The notes under the pieces were generated by a model. That model was not told the origin of the DNA. It did not search any database and saw only the letters and a list, made by a program, of their open reading frames with translations. A program made the position numbers and the translations under genes. A stretch of DNA of 64,000 bases from Callaeas wilsoni. Its lineage: Eukaryota > Chordata > Aves > Passeriformes > Callaeidae. The DNA is taken from the NCBI GenBank assembly GCA_013398955.1, contig VWPU01005354.1:30847-94846 (forward strand), in the 5' to 3' direction. Shown here one piece after another: positions 37,822-51,030 of this stretch; the first letter of the stretch is position 1, and each line of letters starts with the position of its first letter.

Positions 37822-40800
37822 TAAAACTTTAAACTTTTAACTTGTCCCTTAAGAAGGTTGACACTAAATCTCATAAATCTAAGTGAGTGATCTACAAAGA
37901 CTTTCAAAATGAAGAGTTAAAGTAGTTGTAATATACCACAGGACAGATGGAATTTAAGATTCGTTCTCAAGTTCACTGTTATGTTTTTAGGTATGATATT
38001 TTCTGAAATGCACCAAATGGAGTTTCTAGAGCAGGATATATGTTGAGAAAATCTTTTTACAATTGAGCTTATATGAAGAAAATGCAATCTAAGCACAAAT
38101 CTGGAAATCTGAGCCTCCTTTCCACTATGCATCATTTAATGTTTCTATCAGATGCTCAGCAGTCTTTCCATGGCTCTTCTGTGATGTTATTTACACATCC
38201 AAAACCAGAAATAGAGATTCATATGCAACTTTGCAAAGAGGATGGAAATCTATTTCAGGTGACACAGTAAAAGATATGAGAAGAATATCCTTAAAATGGA
38301 TGAATCATATCAATTTCTTTAGTACATATTCCTACTGCTCAGATAGCAAAGTGTTGATATTGAGTGGAAACTATTCTCTGGAATATTCAGGAAATTAAAC
38401 GTTAGTCAGCTAATATTATTGAGATGATCAATGTAAGTCAAAATATACATGTAGAGTGGTTCTTAAAAACTGCAAGAATGGAATGTCTTTATTTTTTTGT
38501 GTACATAGAAGAGAAAGACAGAATTTGGTTTCTAGTGGGTCTCAAAATGCATTTGTAGTTTCAATTTTAAGAACAATGAAACATGCTAAACAATTTCACA
38601 GCAATTCTGCCTGGTTAGATTGCACAATGCTCAAGTGTTTTAGTGTTCTGATTTCCCATCAGTCACATTTATTCAATCATGGAATAATCACCAGGGCCCT
38701 GGACACTGTTGAGATTATTCATGAGAGACTGCTGTGCTTAAGAAAAATTGTTGAACGATGAAAGCAATTGCTGAAAAAGTCTTTGCTTGGTCCTAACTTC
38801 ATTCATTTTTAAATGTGTACTTTTGTTTCTCTGGAGGAAAAAAAAAGGCATGAAGCATAACTAGGAGTTCCAGCATTATATAGGCTGTTCTGGCAGGCTC
38901 TGCTGCTTCTCTGACTGTAGGGCTTGATGATGTGCTTATTTAAGTTTTGATTTCATCAGAATTAGTAAGTTTTGTCTGTTTTTCTTACAGTGATATTGAC
39001 TTCTAGGTAACTTACCTGTTTCAGACACTGTAGGAATAAGACGAGAGACATTTAGAGAGTCTCCTCCTCAAAGATTTAGCTAATGACTGAAACCCTAGAC
39101 AAAAAAGGAAAACTTTTTGTTGTTTTTTGAAACTGTATTTTAGGAAAGGAACTGAAACCAAAATGTGACAGTACAGGATTACCCAGAAACCATCTATTGT
39201 CTACCCTATGCTAGGACAAGAACCGGATAATGACTCTTTGAGAAAACTGCCCTCTCTATGGTGGCTTTTAAATGCTTTTGATGCTGTTTTCTGATGTTTA
39301 TAGGGAACAACTTCTCCAAATTTTGCTTGGATAAACAAGAACACAAGATCCAAGCCATAGCCGTAGACTCGCATTTTCTCATGTTGCTTGGTGATGAAAT
39401 CCTGTGCTCTCAGTTTTCCTGGATCTTTTATGAGGGAGATATTTTTCATAATATAATCCAGTTATTCTTTGGAATAGGACTGTAAAAAATGAATGTAGCA
39501 CTTTCAGTTCTTTCCCTTTTCTTGGCGATTCTCTAAGTTCACAATCTTTTTGGGCTGTCTATTCGCTATGTTCCTTAAGAGACCTCGTAGGTGGGTACAA
39601 TTTTTCCAAAGCTGCTGAAACACCTTGCAAATTGCAAGCAAGGAAAACCACTCATCATGTCCACTTACCAACTGTATGCTTTCTCGTTTGCCATGAAATT
39701 GTAACAGAGATTGCTCATAGCACAACATTCATATAGACTTCCAACATTTCATCAGTTGTGTACTTCTTCTATTGTGCCAAGTACCAGACCTGCAAGGGTG
39801 TTCAGTTGGTTAAATATGTCAATGGGAACCAAGTGAACTTTTCAGAAGTGCCTTGATATTTAATTCAACTGAATTTACAGACAGTACAACACTATGCTTT
39901 ATGGAAGAATGGTGTGTTATATGCTGGTCTTCTCTTTGTTAAAATTCTTCAAGGCTTTGCTCTGCTTTGCTTTCACAATCTGCTCTTCCCAACCTTCTCT
40001 TCAACTCAAATCTTCATCTGAATCTTGATTTGATCCTTCTGCTCTCTCACAGCTATCTTGTAACTTAAAAAAATGCAATGGGGAACTTTTTGCCGTGTGA
40101 TATATGAATTACTCCTTCTACTTAAATCACTTCTTAAAATATTCCTTTTCTACAAAACACTTTTTACCTCAAGTATGAAGGATAATGTATACAAGTAAAT
40201 TGCATAGTCTCTATAATTATATTTATTTCTTGTGTAGTTTGCTGCACAGTTGAACAACATTACTGGGCTTTAGAGATAGGTCTGGTACATTAGGTAGATT
40301 AACAGCAAGGTATCAGGCTGATTGTATATCTGAAATTTAAGAATACTGCTAGTAGGGTACCAATTTAGCGCATGATTCGAAGACAGGTCTGGAGCTGAGA
40401 CAGAAAAATATATTAAAAGTAGGGTTTTCTCTTTCCTTTACTTTGTGAGTACTTTGTCCTTTGGGGTTGTTTTACTGGATTTGACAAGAGTGAATTTTTC
40501 TCCACTCTCTGAAGTCAATGATAATTTAATTCACGTATTCTGTCATACAACCCTATAACCCAAACTAGTCTAACTAACATTTTTGATTTTAAATTACATT
40601 ATCTCATCTAACTCCAGAGTAGTTATTTTTCAAAAGTTCTAAGTAGAAGCGTGAAAGAAATAAGAAGAAAAATGAGTGTTTTCAGGTAGTGAGAAATAGA
40701 ACCTATAGGTAAAAAGCAGTGTTCATTTAGAAAACAAAAAGTACAGGAGAAATTCACCTCAACACAGGGAAATGACCCTACTATTCTCTATTAAGTATGA

Positions 40801-43800
40801 GATTTTTCTAGATTACATATGACTGATTTTTCCTCAAGTACGTTTGCTAGAGGAGTGGTTCTTATGACTGTAAGATGTTGATTTTCTCAATGTCTGTTTT
40901 TAAATGTTGAAACAACAGACCATAGTTAGCATTATTGATCACATTGTTTTATGGTATTAGCCTTGAACGGACAGAGGCTGGATGCCTTATTGGGCTACAG
41001 CAGACCTAAGGGCTGGGTTTTTTTGCAACAGAAGTCCTTTTCATAATGTAAATTTGAGATTAGAGAATTTTAATTATATAAAGAGAAAATGAACAACTGT
41101 AGAGGGCACGATGCTAACAGCTATTCGACACAGTACATAGACTATCCATAGAGATGATAATAGAAGACAGACCAGTGTTTGAGGTTCCTCTTTTCTGATT
41201 CAGTGAAGGAGCTCCAACCTCTGTCTGGTTTCGTCCTCCTGCTTTCTTTTTCTTTAATGAAATTTCATTAAGAAGGTAGATTCTTATAGATTCGACAGTG
41301 TTCTTGAAAAAAATAGCTCTAAACTGCTTGGAGTTTGGCAAAAAAGCTTAAGGGGGGTTGACATAACTGAAAATTTGTTTCTGCACTCCCTGTCCTCTTT
41401 TCTGTGCAGTCATCCTCTCTTGGTTAATTTCTCCAATCATGGGCTGGCCATGTAACACTTGGCATTGTCCCTCTCAGAGACAACTGGCATAGATTTCTCA
41501 CAATTCAAAACACTTAAAAATGAATAACTTCACCTGTCTCTGCTCTATTACAGAGAGGATGAAGAATCTCAGAGTTAACTCTAATCGTATCAAGGGGCAG
41601 GGCTGCACCTCCCTACTGTGCACAGCTCCCATGGCAAGGGGAATAGGGTAAGTATAATAACAACCTTTTCCACTGGGCTTTGGAATAGTTCCTAAATAGT
41701 TTGTACAGTCAGTGGGAGTTTTGGATATGTCAGGGTGGCCAAGTCTCGGAGGGATCCCAAAGCAAAGGCATTCTGCTTAGAAAGAGGTATACACGGCAGC
41801 ATATGGCCTACTAATTAAAATCAGTATTTTCCAAAGCTTAGAAAATGAGGCTTGGATGCTGAAGTGGCAAATGCTTTTCTGATCTCATCTCAAAATTTTA
41901 CAGGTCATATATAAATGAATGTTAATCATGAGTTTTGCTAAGAGATATTCTGTAAATTTTGCCTTTTTTTTTTAACATAGTTTCTAAAGAAGCACCTACA
42001 TATGCTAAAAACTGCTGGGGGAAATATTGTAGTTACTAAAAAGACCAAAGCACTTCTACCAAAAGAGAAATTATTTTTGGTAATGTAAAAACCTTAAAAT
42101 TAGGAAACCCCTACTCATTACATAGTTGGAAATATAAAATCAGTTTCTTCTGGGTTTCTTTTCCCCCCCAGAATACTGAATAATTTCTACCCACTTCGCA
42201 GTGGCAAAGACACACAACTACAGTGAATGCATCAGCTGCAGGCTTACGGACAAATAAAATTTTCTGAGATTTTGTGCTTTTTGAGAAGTACAATGCACAG
42301 GTATGAAAAACAAACATATGGCAAGGTTTGTGATTGAGATTGGGCAAATTCTAGACTTCTTGCCATCTCAAGCTGTCATTATAGAGACGGAACTTGTAGT
42401 GCAGACTCAGCACCGACTATGACTGTCCCAGGTGGTGCTGTCTTCCAGGGAACTATCTTCAGCTGCAGAACCTGCTTTCTCTACGTTTTCAAAGTAAATT
42501 GATGGATGTCCTTAATGGGCTTCTCAAATACTAGCTGCAATTCATCTCAAGGGTTTTTGGCAGCTGTGAGTACCCCCAGCCAACCAATTCTCCTTTCCTG
42601 TGTTCTGCTAGTTCTGTAATTGTATGCAACAGGAACAAAATTTTAAAAGTCTGTGCAATAGTGTAATGCTACTTGTTACAAGTAGGATGAAATTCAGGAT
42701 GAAGATGTGGTAAGTGCAATGTTATTTAGATTTCTCCTTAGCCCTACTTTTGGCTTTTTTTTCTGGCCTTCTAATACTGGCATCTTACCTAGTGCAGAGG
42801 CATGTTGCCATCTGAACAGATGGGTATGAGTGTAGGTGGCTAGGAGGACATGTTTGCTCATCAAATGTGTTTGTCGAAAGCAATATTACCAGCCAGATAT
42901 ATTGGATCAGCTGTTCAGCCTGGGCTCTTATATCTATGTTTAAAACTGCTACTTTGATAAAAAATACATTAAATCATAAAATAATTAAGTGTTTACAACC
43001 CTTTGAAATGTGGCTTTTTTAGTTTGGGAATGTCAGCATTTTTATTTCTTAAATGCCTGGGTTGCAAGAGAGACATTATAACCAAGTTTCAGCTACAAAG
43101 TTTTAAAAAAATCCCCTGAAACCACAGAATTGTACCTGTTGGGAGACAGCTATATGGTACTGAAAGAGCCTATTGTAACATTTCATGGGAGTAGAGACCT
43201 TTAGGAGTATAAAGCGCATCATTAAATCCTATTACATTTTTACTTTTGTACCTTAGACTCAATTACTTAGTACTACTAGTAGAGTAATTTGTGGAACTAT
43301 ATCTAGTGAAATCTGAAATCTGCCGTAATTAGTGAGGTATCACAAGATGGGCATTAATCAGTGCTTTTAAACTGATTTTCCTCTTTCTGTTACAGCAGAA
43401 AATGTGTCAGAGAAGTAGAAGGGCTGTGTAGTTTTTCAGACTGCACATACCTAATAATTAGCAGTAATGTTACGATTTTCTCATGTGAGGTACTTCATCT
43501 GAATTTTTAGTATGCTGCACTGCATTAGAAGATATTAAAGGGGGCAGTTGGCTAAGTGAATTAAATCTGTGTTGAAAGTTGTGGCTGCTTCATGGCTCCT
43601 GTCTCAGCTGCCTTTTCTAGTGCAGCTTTCCTAGTGCTTCAAGATAAACCAGTGGGTCACGGAGCTGGAAACCTACTAGAAGTACACAGTTAAAAACATG
43701 AGGTAGCAGCATTCATGCATATCAGGTAGTATCGAGCATCTCCTCTTTCTTCTTCAGCTTGCACAATTTTTCCTCCTGTTTTTTCAAGGAAAAGCTGAAA

Positions 43801-45479
43801 TGCTGGAAAGATGTGTAGACAGGGGATAACAGATTGCTGTCCTGAGCTGAATACTTTGTTTTTAGATTTAGATGCTATGATCAGGCTGTGAATGAAATAC
43901 AGTGATTCTTACAGTTCTTTACATCTCTTATGTTGCTCAATATAACAATAATCAGAATGTGGCCCGCTGACGTGCTATATCCATGCAACAAAAAGCACGC
44001 AATGACAGAGCTTGCAATAAGGGCCTTTCAACCTGAGGAAAGCTATTATGGAAATATACCCCACACAACTGACTCTGCGATCTAATTTAGGTATAAACTT
44101 TTAACTGAGTCTTAGAAAATACAAATTTTTTTTTTTTTTTACAGAGTATAAAGGTAAACTGAATGGTAAACTGAGGCCTAGGCAACACAATAAACTATGA
44201 TATACAGTTCTATGAATCAGTTCCTGAAGATCAAATTAGTCCTATTATTTGAATGAAACTTCAAGCCTATGTCCTCAGAAGCATGCAGCCTCTTGACTTC
44301 TACTGTTTGGATAAGCCCTATATTCCCTTTTCAGTGTGACACTTATTCTTTTTGAAGTCTCTTTGAGTGTACATGGCTAGGTACATGCTGAAACAACTTT
44401 GATGGATTGTGATTATGATTTTCCTTATGAGTAAATTACCTGAAGTGTAAAGCTTGGATAAAAATCGAAATATGCGAAGCACCTGGATACCTTTTGCAGC
44501 TCAGAGACATCATGATTGCCTAGCTCAATACTTCACAGGAAATAGGAACCCACTGAACCCTTCCTCTGAAACTGAGGGTGAATTAATAGACATAAATAAA
44601 ACTTTTTTTTTGAAGCTGATTCAAATGTGGTTTGAGCAAACATAACCATTTATTTTCTGGAGACATGCATAAGTAGATTTATTACAGATATTGGCTACTT
44701 CTATAAAGGAAAATGGGATATTTGTCATTATTCCTGACCTGCATTATTTTTCTTGTGTACTGGAGTATCTCAATTTTGATTTTCTGCAATTAGAAATGCT
44801 AGGAGGTATTTCTAGAATTTCCTTTCCAAATGGAGCAAAAGATGAATAGCAAATGGGGAGACAAATTCTGTTCTCCTGAGCCAAGGGGCTTATAAGTTCT
44901 GTGTCTGCTGCAAAAAGTCAAGGAGCTACACCAGAATGTGCTTTGAGGCCTCTTTCTCCTTTGGCATGTACCTTGCAGTGAGTGTTACTTTTCCCCTTCT
45001 AAGCTGCCTACGACATTAAAAAAACCCCTACACTCTTGAATCACTAGGGATTGTTTGGATCTCTGTTTCTTACTTTAAATACAGTGCCTTCAAAGTCCTG
45101 TGTGCTCTGCAGGCATTTATATTGCAGTTGGTAAGACCATAAATCTGTGCCACTGAAGATATATTTTAACAGTTGTGAACCACTGATTATCTCCTGCACG
45201 ATCATATGCCGTGCAGATCATGTTAGGAAAAGTTGAGAGAAAAAATTTGCTGGAACCACTCTCTTTTATAAAATGTTTAATTGCCTGTGTCCCAAAGGTC
45301 CAAGGTCCAGCTCTGGTTTGTCTCAGCTGCACAACCTCGTTCACACTGCTGAAGAAGCAAACTTGTGAGAAATTCTGTTGAAAGGTAAGAAGGATAAAAT
45401 TATAGCCAGCAGTAGGAGAGTTGAGTCCAGATTATCAAGTAGTTCACAGATTCAGGAGCATAAAAAGCAACATAGAAAG
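37822..45479. other. Long non-coding stretch, nothing recognised
   Basis: About 7.7 kb. It contains a run of 15 T at 44126-44140. Open frames of up to 101 codons (38456-38761) show no domain. The minus-strand frames at 39201-39728 were checked for exon structure and rejected. Confidence 0.5.
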
Positions 45480-46207
45480 ACAAAACCCAAAAAAGAAGAA
45501 GTGGTGAAGGGGGAAAGCAGGCTAGCCAGGATCATTTGGTAATTGTTTCAAGTCATTGGTGTTGATGGAGCAGCTGAATAATGGCAGCTTGGCACTGCAG
45601 AGGAGCCAATGCCAGGGCTTTGCAGGCAGACCCGACCTTGCTGGACTGGTGCCCATCTGGCCAGCAAAGACCCTGAAGGCCCCCATTGGGCTGGGACCGC
45701 ACTAATAGCTGGCCTTACAGCTCACCCGGTCCCAGCTGCCTTTTGTGTGACTTAACCAACGAGCCACTGCTTGCTACTTCAACACTGTACATCCTGCTTG
45801 TGGAGCCTTTGCATCTGCTGCTGTGCGAGTTGGCACAGGCTGGCAGCCAGAACAACCACAAAACCATGGCTGAAATGCAAAGAGTAAATTTATTTTATTA
45901 CTTCACTAACCTTGCTAGGATCCTTAAGCAACACCTGGGTGGAGACACACAAGTGCGAATACTGGCACCGTCAGGCTCACTCCATCCTGGTGATTGGTGA
46001 GGCTGCTGTTTGCACCCATTTTTCAAGGGCCCATACAGCCCATGCTGTGATCTCCTCTGTGCTCTTTTATGATCTCTGAGCTTTGATATTCTCTCTCCCA
46101 AGACTGGGAGCTCCAGCAGGTCTGTGAGAATGCCTCCAAGTCTCCGTAAACACCTATGTTATCTCTACACAGAGATCTTACTCCTCAAAACTGTCAGAGG
46201 TTCAACA
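45480..46207 (-). mobile_element. Possible solo LTR of an endogenous retrovirus
   Basis: A GC-richer block is set in AT-rich DNA. Read on the minus strand it has an LTR-like order of signals. First is a possible TGTTGAACC start (complement of 46199-46207). Next is a TATA-like ataaaagagc (46061-46070). About 165 bp further on are two overlapping AATAAA signals (45889-45899) followed by tttactctttgc. That spacing fits U3-R-U5. The left edge is not defined and I could not find a target-site duplication. No retroviral coding sequence is present. The boundaries are approximate. A host polyadenylation region or another repeat remains possible. Confidence 0.35.
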
Positions 46208-49136
46208 GCAAAAGGTATGATATATGTGGTTTTCCACACTGTTATTCTCCAGGCCTTGGCATTCCCAGCTGCAAGGTTACTTGAATGAATCTACCACCCT
46301 CTTTGCTGTTCTTCTGCTTTTAACGCTTTCCTCCCAACAGCCACTGAAGATGCCCAAATATGGCAGCCCAGAAGAAGGGCTGGGACAAAGACCCTTCTTA
46401 TTTAACCCAGGGAAAGAAGAAATTAAAGAAGGTGCTGAGCTGGTGTCAGTGTACCTGGGGAACTCTGTCAGAGTGTTCCTTACAGTTGTGCTGGTCGCTT
46501 CCTTTTTGCACGTCCTTCTCTTCCTAGTGTCTTTTGTGTGAGAAAGGACCAAGGTGGCTTAAGTGCCACTTTCTGAGAGGTTATTCACAGGTCCATGTCT
46601 TGATTAGGGCAGATGTGTCCTGCCTGCTGGAGAGAGGGGCTCTAGCTCTGCTGAGAGACAAGTGACTGATGCACATGCCCTTCTTCCCAGTATATCACTC
46701 CCTGTGATGCCTTTCAGGGCATGGAGAAGCTAGGGTTACTGGTGTCCTCAACTTCCTTTGGAGTGTCTGAACTTCTGGGAACCACTGGTGTCACTTCTTG
46801 TGCATTTCAGGCGTGTACCCATGCTATCCATCCTTTTCACCCTTTGAATAATGAATAATTTATTTTTCTACTGTAAAGTGAAAACTTCTAGTTTTTAAGC
46901 ACAGATTTTTCCACATGAATTTGGGTCACTTTCAGTGGAAAAACCCTATATACACATTTTCTCTCAAAAAAGGTTCACTTGAAATAAAAGAATACCACAG
47001 TGTGTGCTGTGGACTCTGAGGTGAAAAAATTGCTTAAGAACGCTGCAAAACCCATAAGTATTTTTTTGCTTCCACTGAACTGCTCAAAAACGTGCAGCCT
47101 TAGTAGTGATGTAATCTGTAATTTAAAAAGATAACCAAAGTGATAGAAGGAGGGCCATAACCTTGTATTAGTATTACTTATGAAAAAATTATCAGTTGTA
47201 TTGACTTTGTACTGACTCCTGACTTTGTCTGTAGCCAGTGCATCCTTTTATTTTATGTATTTTCATTATGATTGCAGAGTGGAAACTAACCTCCAGAATT
47301 CAGGGGGAAATGATGGCTCAAATGCCTTTGTGAATCATTCTAAGCCTCATTCAAACAGGGATGCAGCTAAATGAATGTAGATATTCAAAGCCTGGTTAGA
47401 AATCCCTGACATACTGGTAAATGAAAATGACTGTCTCATTCTCTTTCGTGAATGAAATTATTCAGAATAGCTAAGGGGAAATGTCATTATGTGAATCAGT
47501 TCAACACTTACAGATTAATCCTGCCTCTGGTGTTAGAAATTTTCCTGTTTCATGCTAAAATATACAAAAATCTCAATAAATTCGAAGACATTCTTATGCT
47601 GGTAGAGTTTGAATCAGTCTCTAAGTATTTGGAACACAGGACCACATTTTTGCTTAAGACAGGATTTTGGTAGTCTCCTTGTAAAAGTGATTGCTGTGTC
47701 TCAATGCAGGAAAATGGAATTTCTTAGAATAAGAAAGACCAGCCTTTAGCTAGCTCTGAGATCTGCTGTCTCATGATAGCTTTGGCTTTCAGCAGCCATG
47801 GTTTCACATCATCACTTGATTTCTCTTTAAGTCTTGGCCAATCAGGTGATGGAAATGTTTGCTAGTTTCAGTGCAGAATATCAACAGACATGAGGACACC
47901 TCACCTTTCTTCCACTTTAGTGCTTTTTTCAGTTTATAAACCATGAAGGAGCTATGTTCCTGCAAAATGTCATCCTTGAGTTTGGACATAACAGAAAGTC
48001 AACTTTACGCCTGCCCCTGAGATAGAAAGAAGGAACTTTAAATCAATAGTGGACATATCGAGTCTACAAAGCAATCCTTTCTGCCAGTTATCCACCATAT
48101 ACTTTGGGGACAATATGCTCTTTCCTTATTCCTGGATGCTAGGAGAGGGCAGGAGGGGACAGCATTTGCCCTTTAGAGAAAAAATTAGTTTTTGTCTGAT
48201 ACTGGCATTTCACCACCTCCTGCATATGGAATTGAGAGTATCAACACTTACGAATTATCTTCACAACCATTGCAAATATGTGCACCCCACTGCAGCTTAG
48301 ATGATGCCAGAATGAAACTTGCCTTTCCTTCTCTTTGCAGTAGCAATGTCAGGGCATATTTAACCTTGCCTTTTCATTTGAAAATGTTAATGTATGGCAA
48401 GACTTGCACTCTGCACCAAAATAATGCCAAAGCTTTGGTGAATATTAGGGTTAATCTTCATGGCTGTATCCTGTCCCTATAGGTAGCATAAAAATCAAGC
48501 ATTTTCAGTCTTTGAAACACTTAGCTCTGTTCAATAAGCCATTCTGAACAGATAATGCAATTAGCAGAAGACTTAGCTTCAGATCAATACCAAGCATTTA
48601 CATCTGATTTTTGAGTTTTGCTAGTAGTTCCAGAACCTTTTCCTCCCTCTGATGCTCTATATCCAACACCCACAAGTAACCTCAAAACATCAAAATTGTA
48701 TTTTTTCAGCAATTTTGTTTTGCATATTGAGGTGATTATTTGGATTTAAGTAATAAAAACCTGAAAGTAGACTTTTGGTAAATAGGAACTAATTTTACTT
48801 CCATTTTTTATGGTGGATGTTACTTTATTGCTGAAATTTTTGGGTTGGCTTGTTGGTGAAAATTTCCACAGTACTGGCTTAAATTTAATATGAATCTGAA
48901 GCATATAATTTAATCTTTCAGTAGTTCAGCATTTATTTTACGTTCTGTTTGTTACGCAGCTCATTACCATGAAGGTTTTGCCTAACATTAGGTTAATAAA
49001 AATAAAAATCTGCCCTTTAAAAGGAGATCAGAGTGTTTGTTAGATCGCAAGCAGTTTTTCCCTTCTATTTTATCACCTGCCTCTCCCTAGTAATGATCAA
49101 GTACTGAGTAGTAATTTAGAGTAGTAAGAGTAGCGG
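46208..49136. other. Non-coding DNA, nothing recognised
   Basis: About 2.9 kb. The 105-codon plus frame at 46224-46541 and the overlapping 91-codon minus frame at 46277-46552 are open together and show no domain. Confidence 0.5.
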
Positions 49137-49199
49137 ATTTAAAAAAGCTTAAAAAAACCCCCTCAAAAAACCGAAAAAAATCTCCAAATAAAAAAATAC
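49137..49199. repeat. A-rich low-complexity tract
   Basis: A-runs are interrupted by short C-runs (for example aaaaaaacccccctc-like and ccgaaaaaaatctcc). It could be an old poly(A) tail, but no element is recognisable upstream. Confidence 0.7.
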
Positions 49200-50860
49200 C
49201 CTCTTAGCATTTTGAAGAACGTATGTTGTTTCCCTGAGGGTAATGTGTGGTTCTCTGGTACCTAACATGAGTACGATGAACAGCAGCAGAAATGCCTTGA
49301 TTTATTAGTTAGTCTGCTGGCTCCTGTAAAACTACCATAGAATTGCTGAAGAAACCTATCATGCTCCCTGTGATCTTTGCACAGTAAAGCCGAAGAAGTG
49401 GGAGTTAATCCTATTGACCGCAAGGTTCTCCTCCTTGCATTTGGAAATTCTCCAGGTTCTCTAATACTTAATCTGGTTCAAGAGCAGATTACAAAGGTTT
49501 TTTACTATTACTGCCATACTGAATAAAAATGAAGCTGATTCCTTTAGTGCATTTTATACCGGTTGGGAAAACTTTCTGAAACTTGTTCTTAAGCCTTGAT
49601 TCTTAGATTAGATGGGATCTTGTTTCAGCAAAGGCATTTGAATGCTTGTTTCTTTCCTAAATCTGAGGCGGTGATGGTGTTCTGTTTACCATACCAGCTC
49701 AGCTCAGAAGTTTTCTAGTTTTTCAGTGTGTATCTAGGGTTAGTTAATACTCGGCAGTTTACAAGATTTGTTACGGTGTCAAATTTTCCATGTTTTCTCT
49801 CTTTTAAGGCTAAAATATTAAAATGAAAAATTTATTTTCCACATTCAATTAATTCGCTGGGGTTTTTTTTAACCTGTTAAAACAACATGCAGAATATAGT
49901 ACTTATCTAGTTATTCTAGAGGGGGCTGGTAGATACTTGTAATTTTAGCATCTTGTTTCAAATTTTGTAATCTGTCAAACTTCTGCAATATGGTGCTGAA
50001 ACTTTCTATGAAAAATGTCTGTATCCAACTGGATTTCCCCTTTGGATTCTTCAGCCAAGACAGCAAAGCTATTTCGAAGAACAACATTGAGAAAACACCA
50101 AGGACCTTTCCTTAGATGCTGTAGATTCCCTGTGGTACTACATTAGGCAATACATATCTGGTTTGAAGTTGGCCTTTGGGTTAGCCATATGAAAATCCTC
50201 CCAAATGTGGCCAAGACACAAGCTTTCAGATCTTTGAGGACTAGTATGATGTAGAATAAAGTGAACTTGAGAAACACTAGTCATTATCTGACAGACTGTT
50301 TTCCCTTTCTGAGCTCTGAAATTAGGCATTCCACTCTTCATGCTCCCTATTTGTGTCTCACATAACTGAGATTTTTTTTTTGGGGTAAGTGGTGTTGGTT
50401 GATATTCTTCGATATAAGGTATTGATAGGTTCTGCCTTTCTCTCTGTCTCCCTTTCTTCCTTCCCTGTCTAGACTTACAAATTATTGTTGGTTCTGAGGC
50501 TTACAGATAAAGCACAGACTTCATCCCTTCATCCTTCCTCTACCCCCTTGCAGTGAGAACCTGCAGAGTGCCTACCTGGAGGAAACATTCTGTTGCTATC
50601 TGGTAGATAGATGGGGAAAAATTTTTCATGGAGCGTTCACTTCAAACACTGTGCATCAAAAGACATCTGAAAGACAGGCTGAAGATCCAAGATCTGTCTT
50701 CAGCAGATGTCTTCTAGCAGGAAAATGTCACCTTTTTCATTATGGAAGAAGTCACAAAAACATCAAAACATCTTGTCCAAAGATCTCCAGAGAAGTTAAT
50801 TCTCTCTTTTCCAAAACCTGTGAAGCAATAACTATATTACCTGAACAAAAATAAAAAGTT
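49200..50860. other. Non-coding DNA, nothing recognised
   Basis: AT-rich sequence without recognisable repeats or exons. There is a T-run near 50372-50380. Confidence 0.5.
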
Positions 50861-50965
50861 CCAAATTTACAAAGAAAAAAAGGAAAAAAACCCCACAAAC
50901 CCACAAAAAACAAATGAATGAACCCCCTCAACCTCCCAAAACCTTAGCTTAAAAAAAGCACTTTA
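50861..50965. repeat. A/C-rich low-complexity flank
   Basis: Runs of A broken by CCCC and CCAC blocks lead directly into the CCATA array. This could be the degraded tail of a retro-inserted sequence from which the microsatellite grew. I see no identifiable body upstream. Confidence 0.6.
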
Positions 50966-51030
50966 CCATACCATACCATACCATACCATACCATACCATA
51001 CCATACCACACCATACCATACCATACCATA
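50966..51030. repeat. (CCATA)13 pentanucleotide microsatellite
   Basis: Thirteen 5-bp units were counted directly. All are CCATA except the ninth-from-left region unit at 51006-51010, which is CCACA. The open frame on the minus strand here is only the translated repeat (Met-Val-Trp-Tyr-Gly) and is not a gene. Confidence 0.97.

Noticed and set aside
21279..39449. Shared six-residue KDPGKL word in minus frames at ~21.5 and ~39.4 kb as a sign of homology
   Set aside because: With thousands of translated residues, one shared six-residue word is expected by chance, and the flanks do not align.
39201..39780. Minus-strand exon-like interval with a gtaagt donor near 39670
   Set aside because: All three frames close between the candidate acceptor and donor, and no family was recognised.
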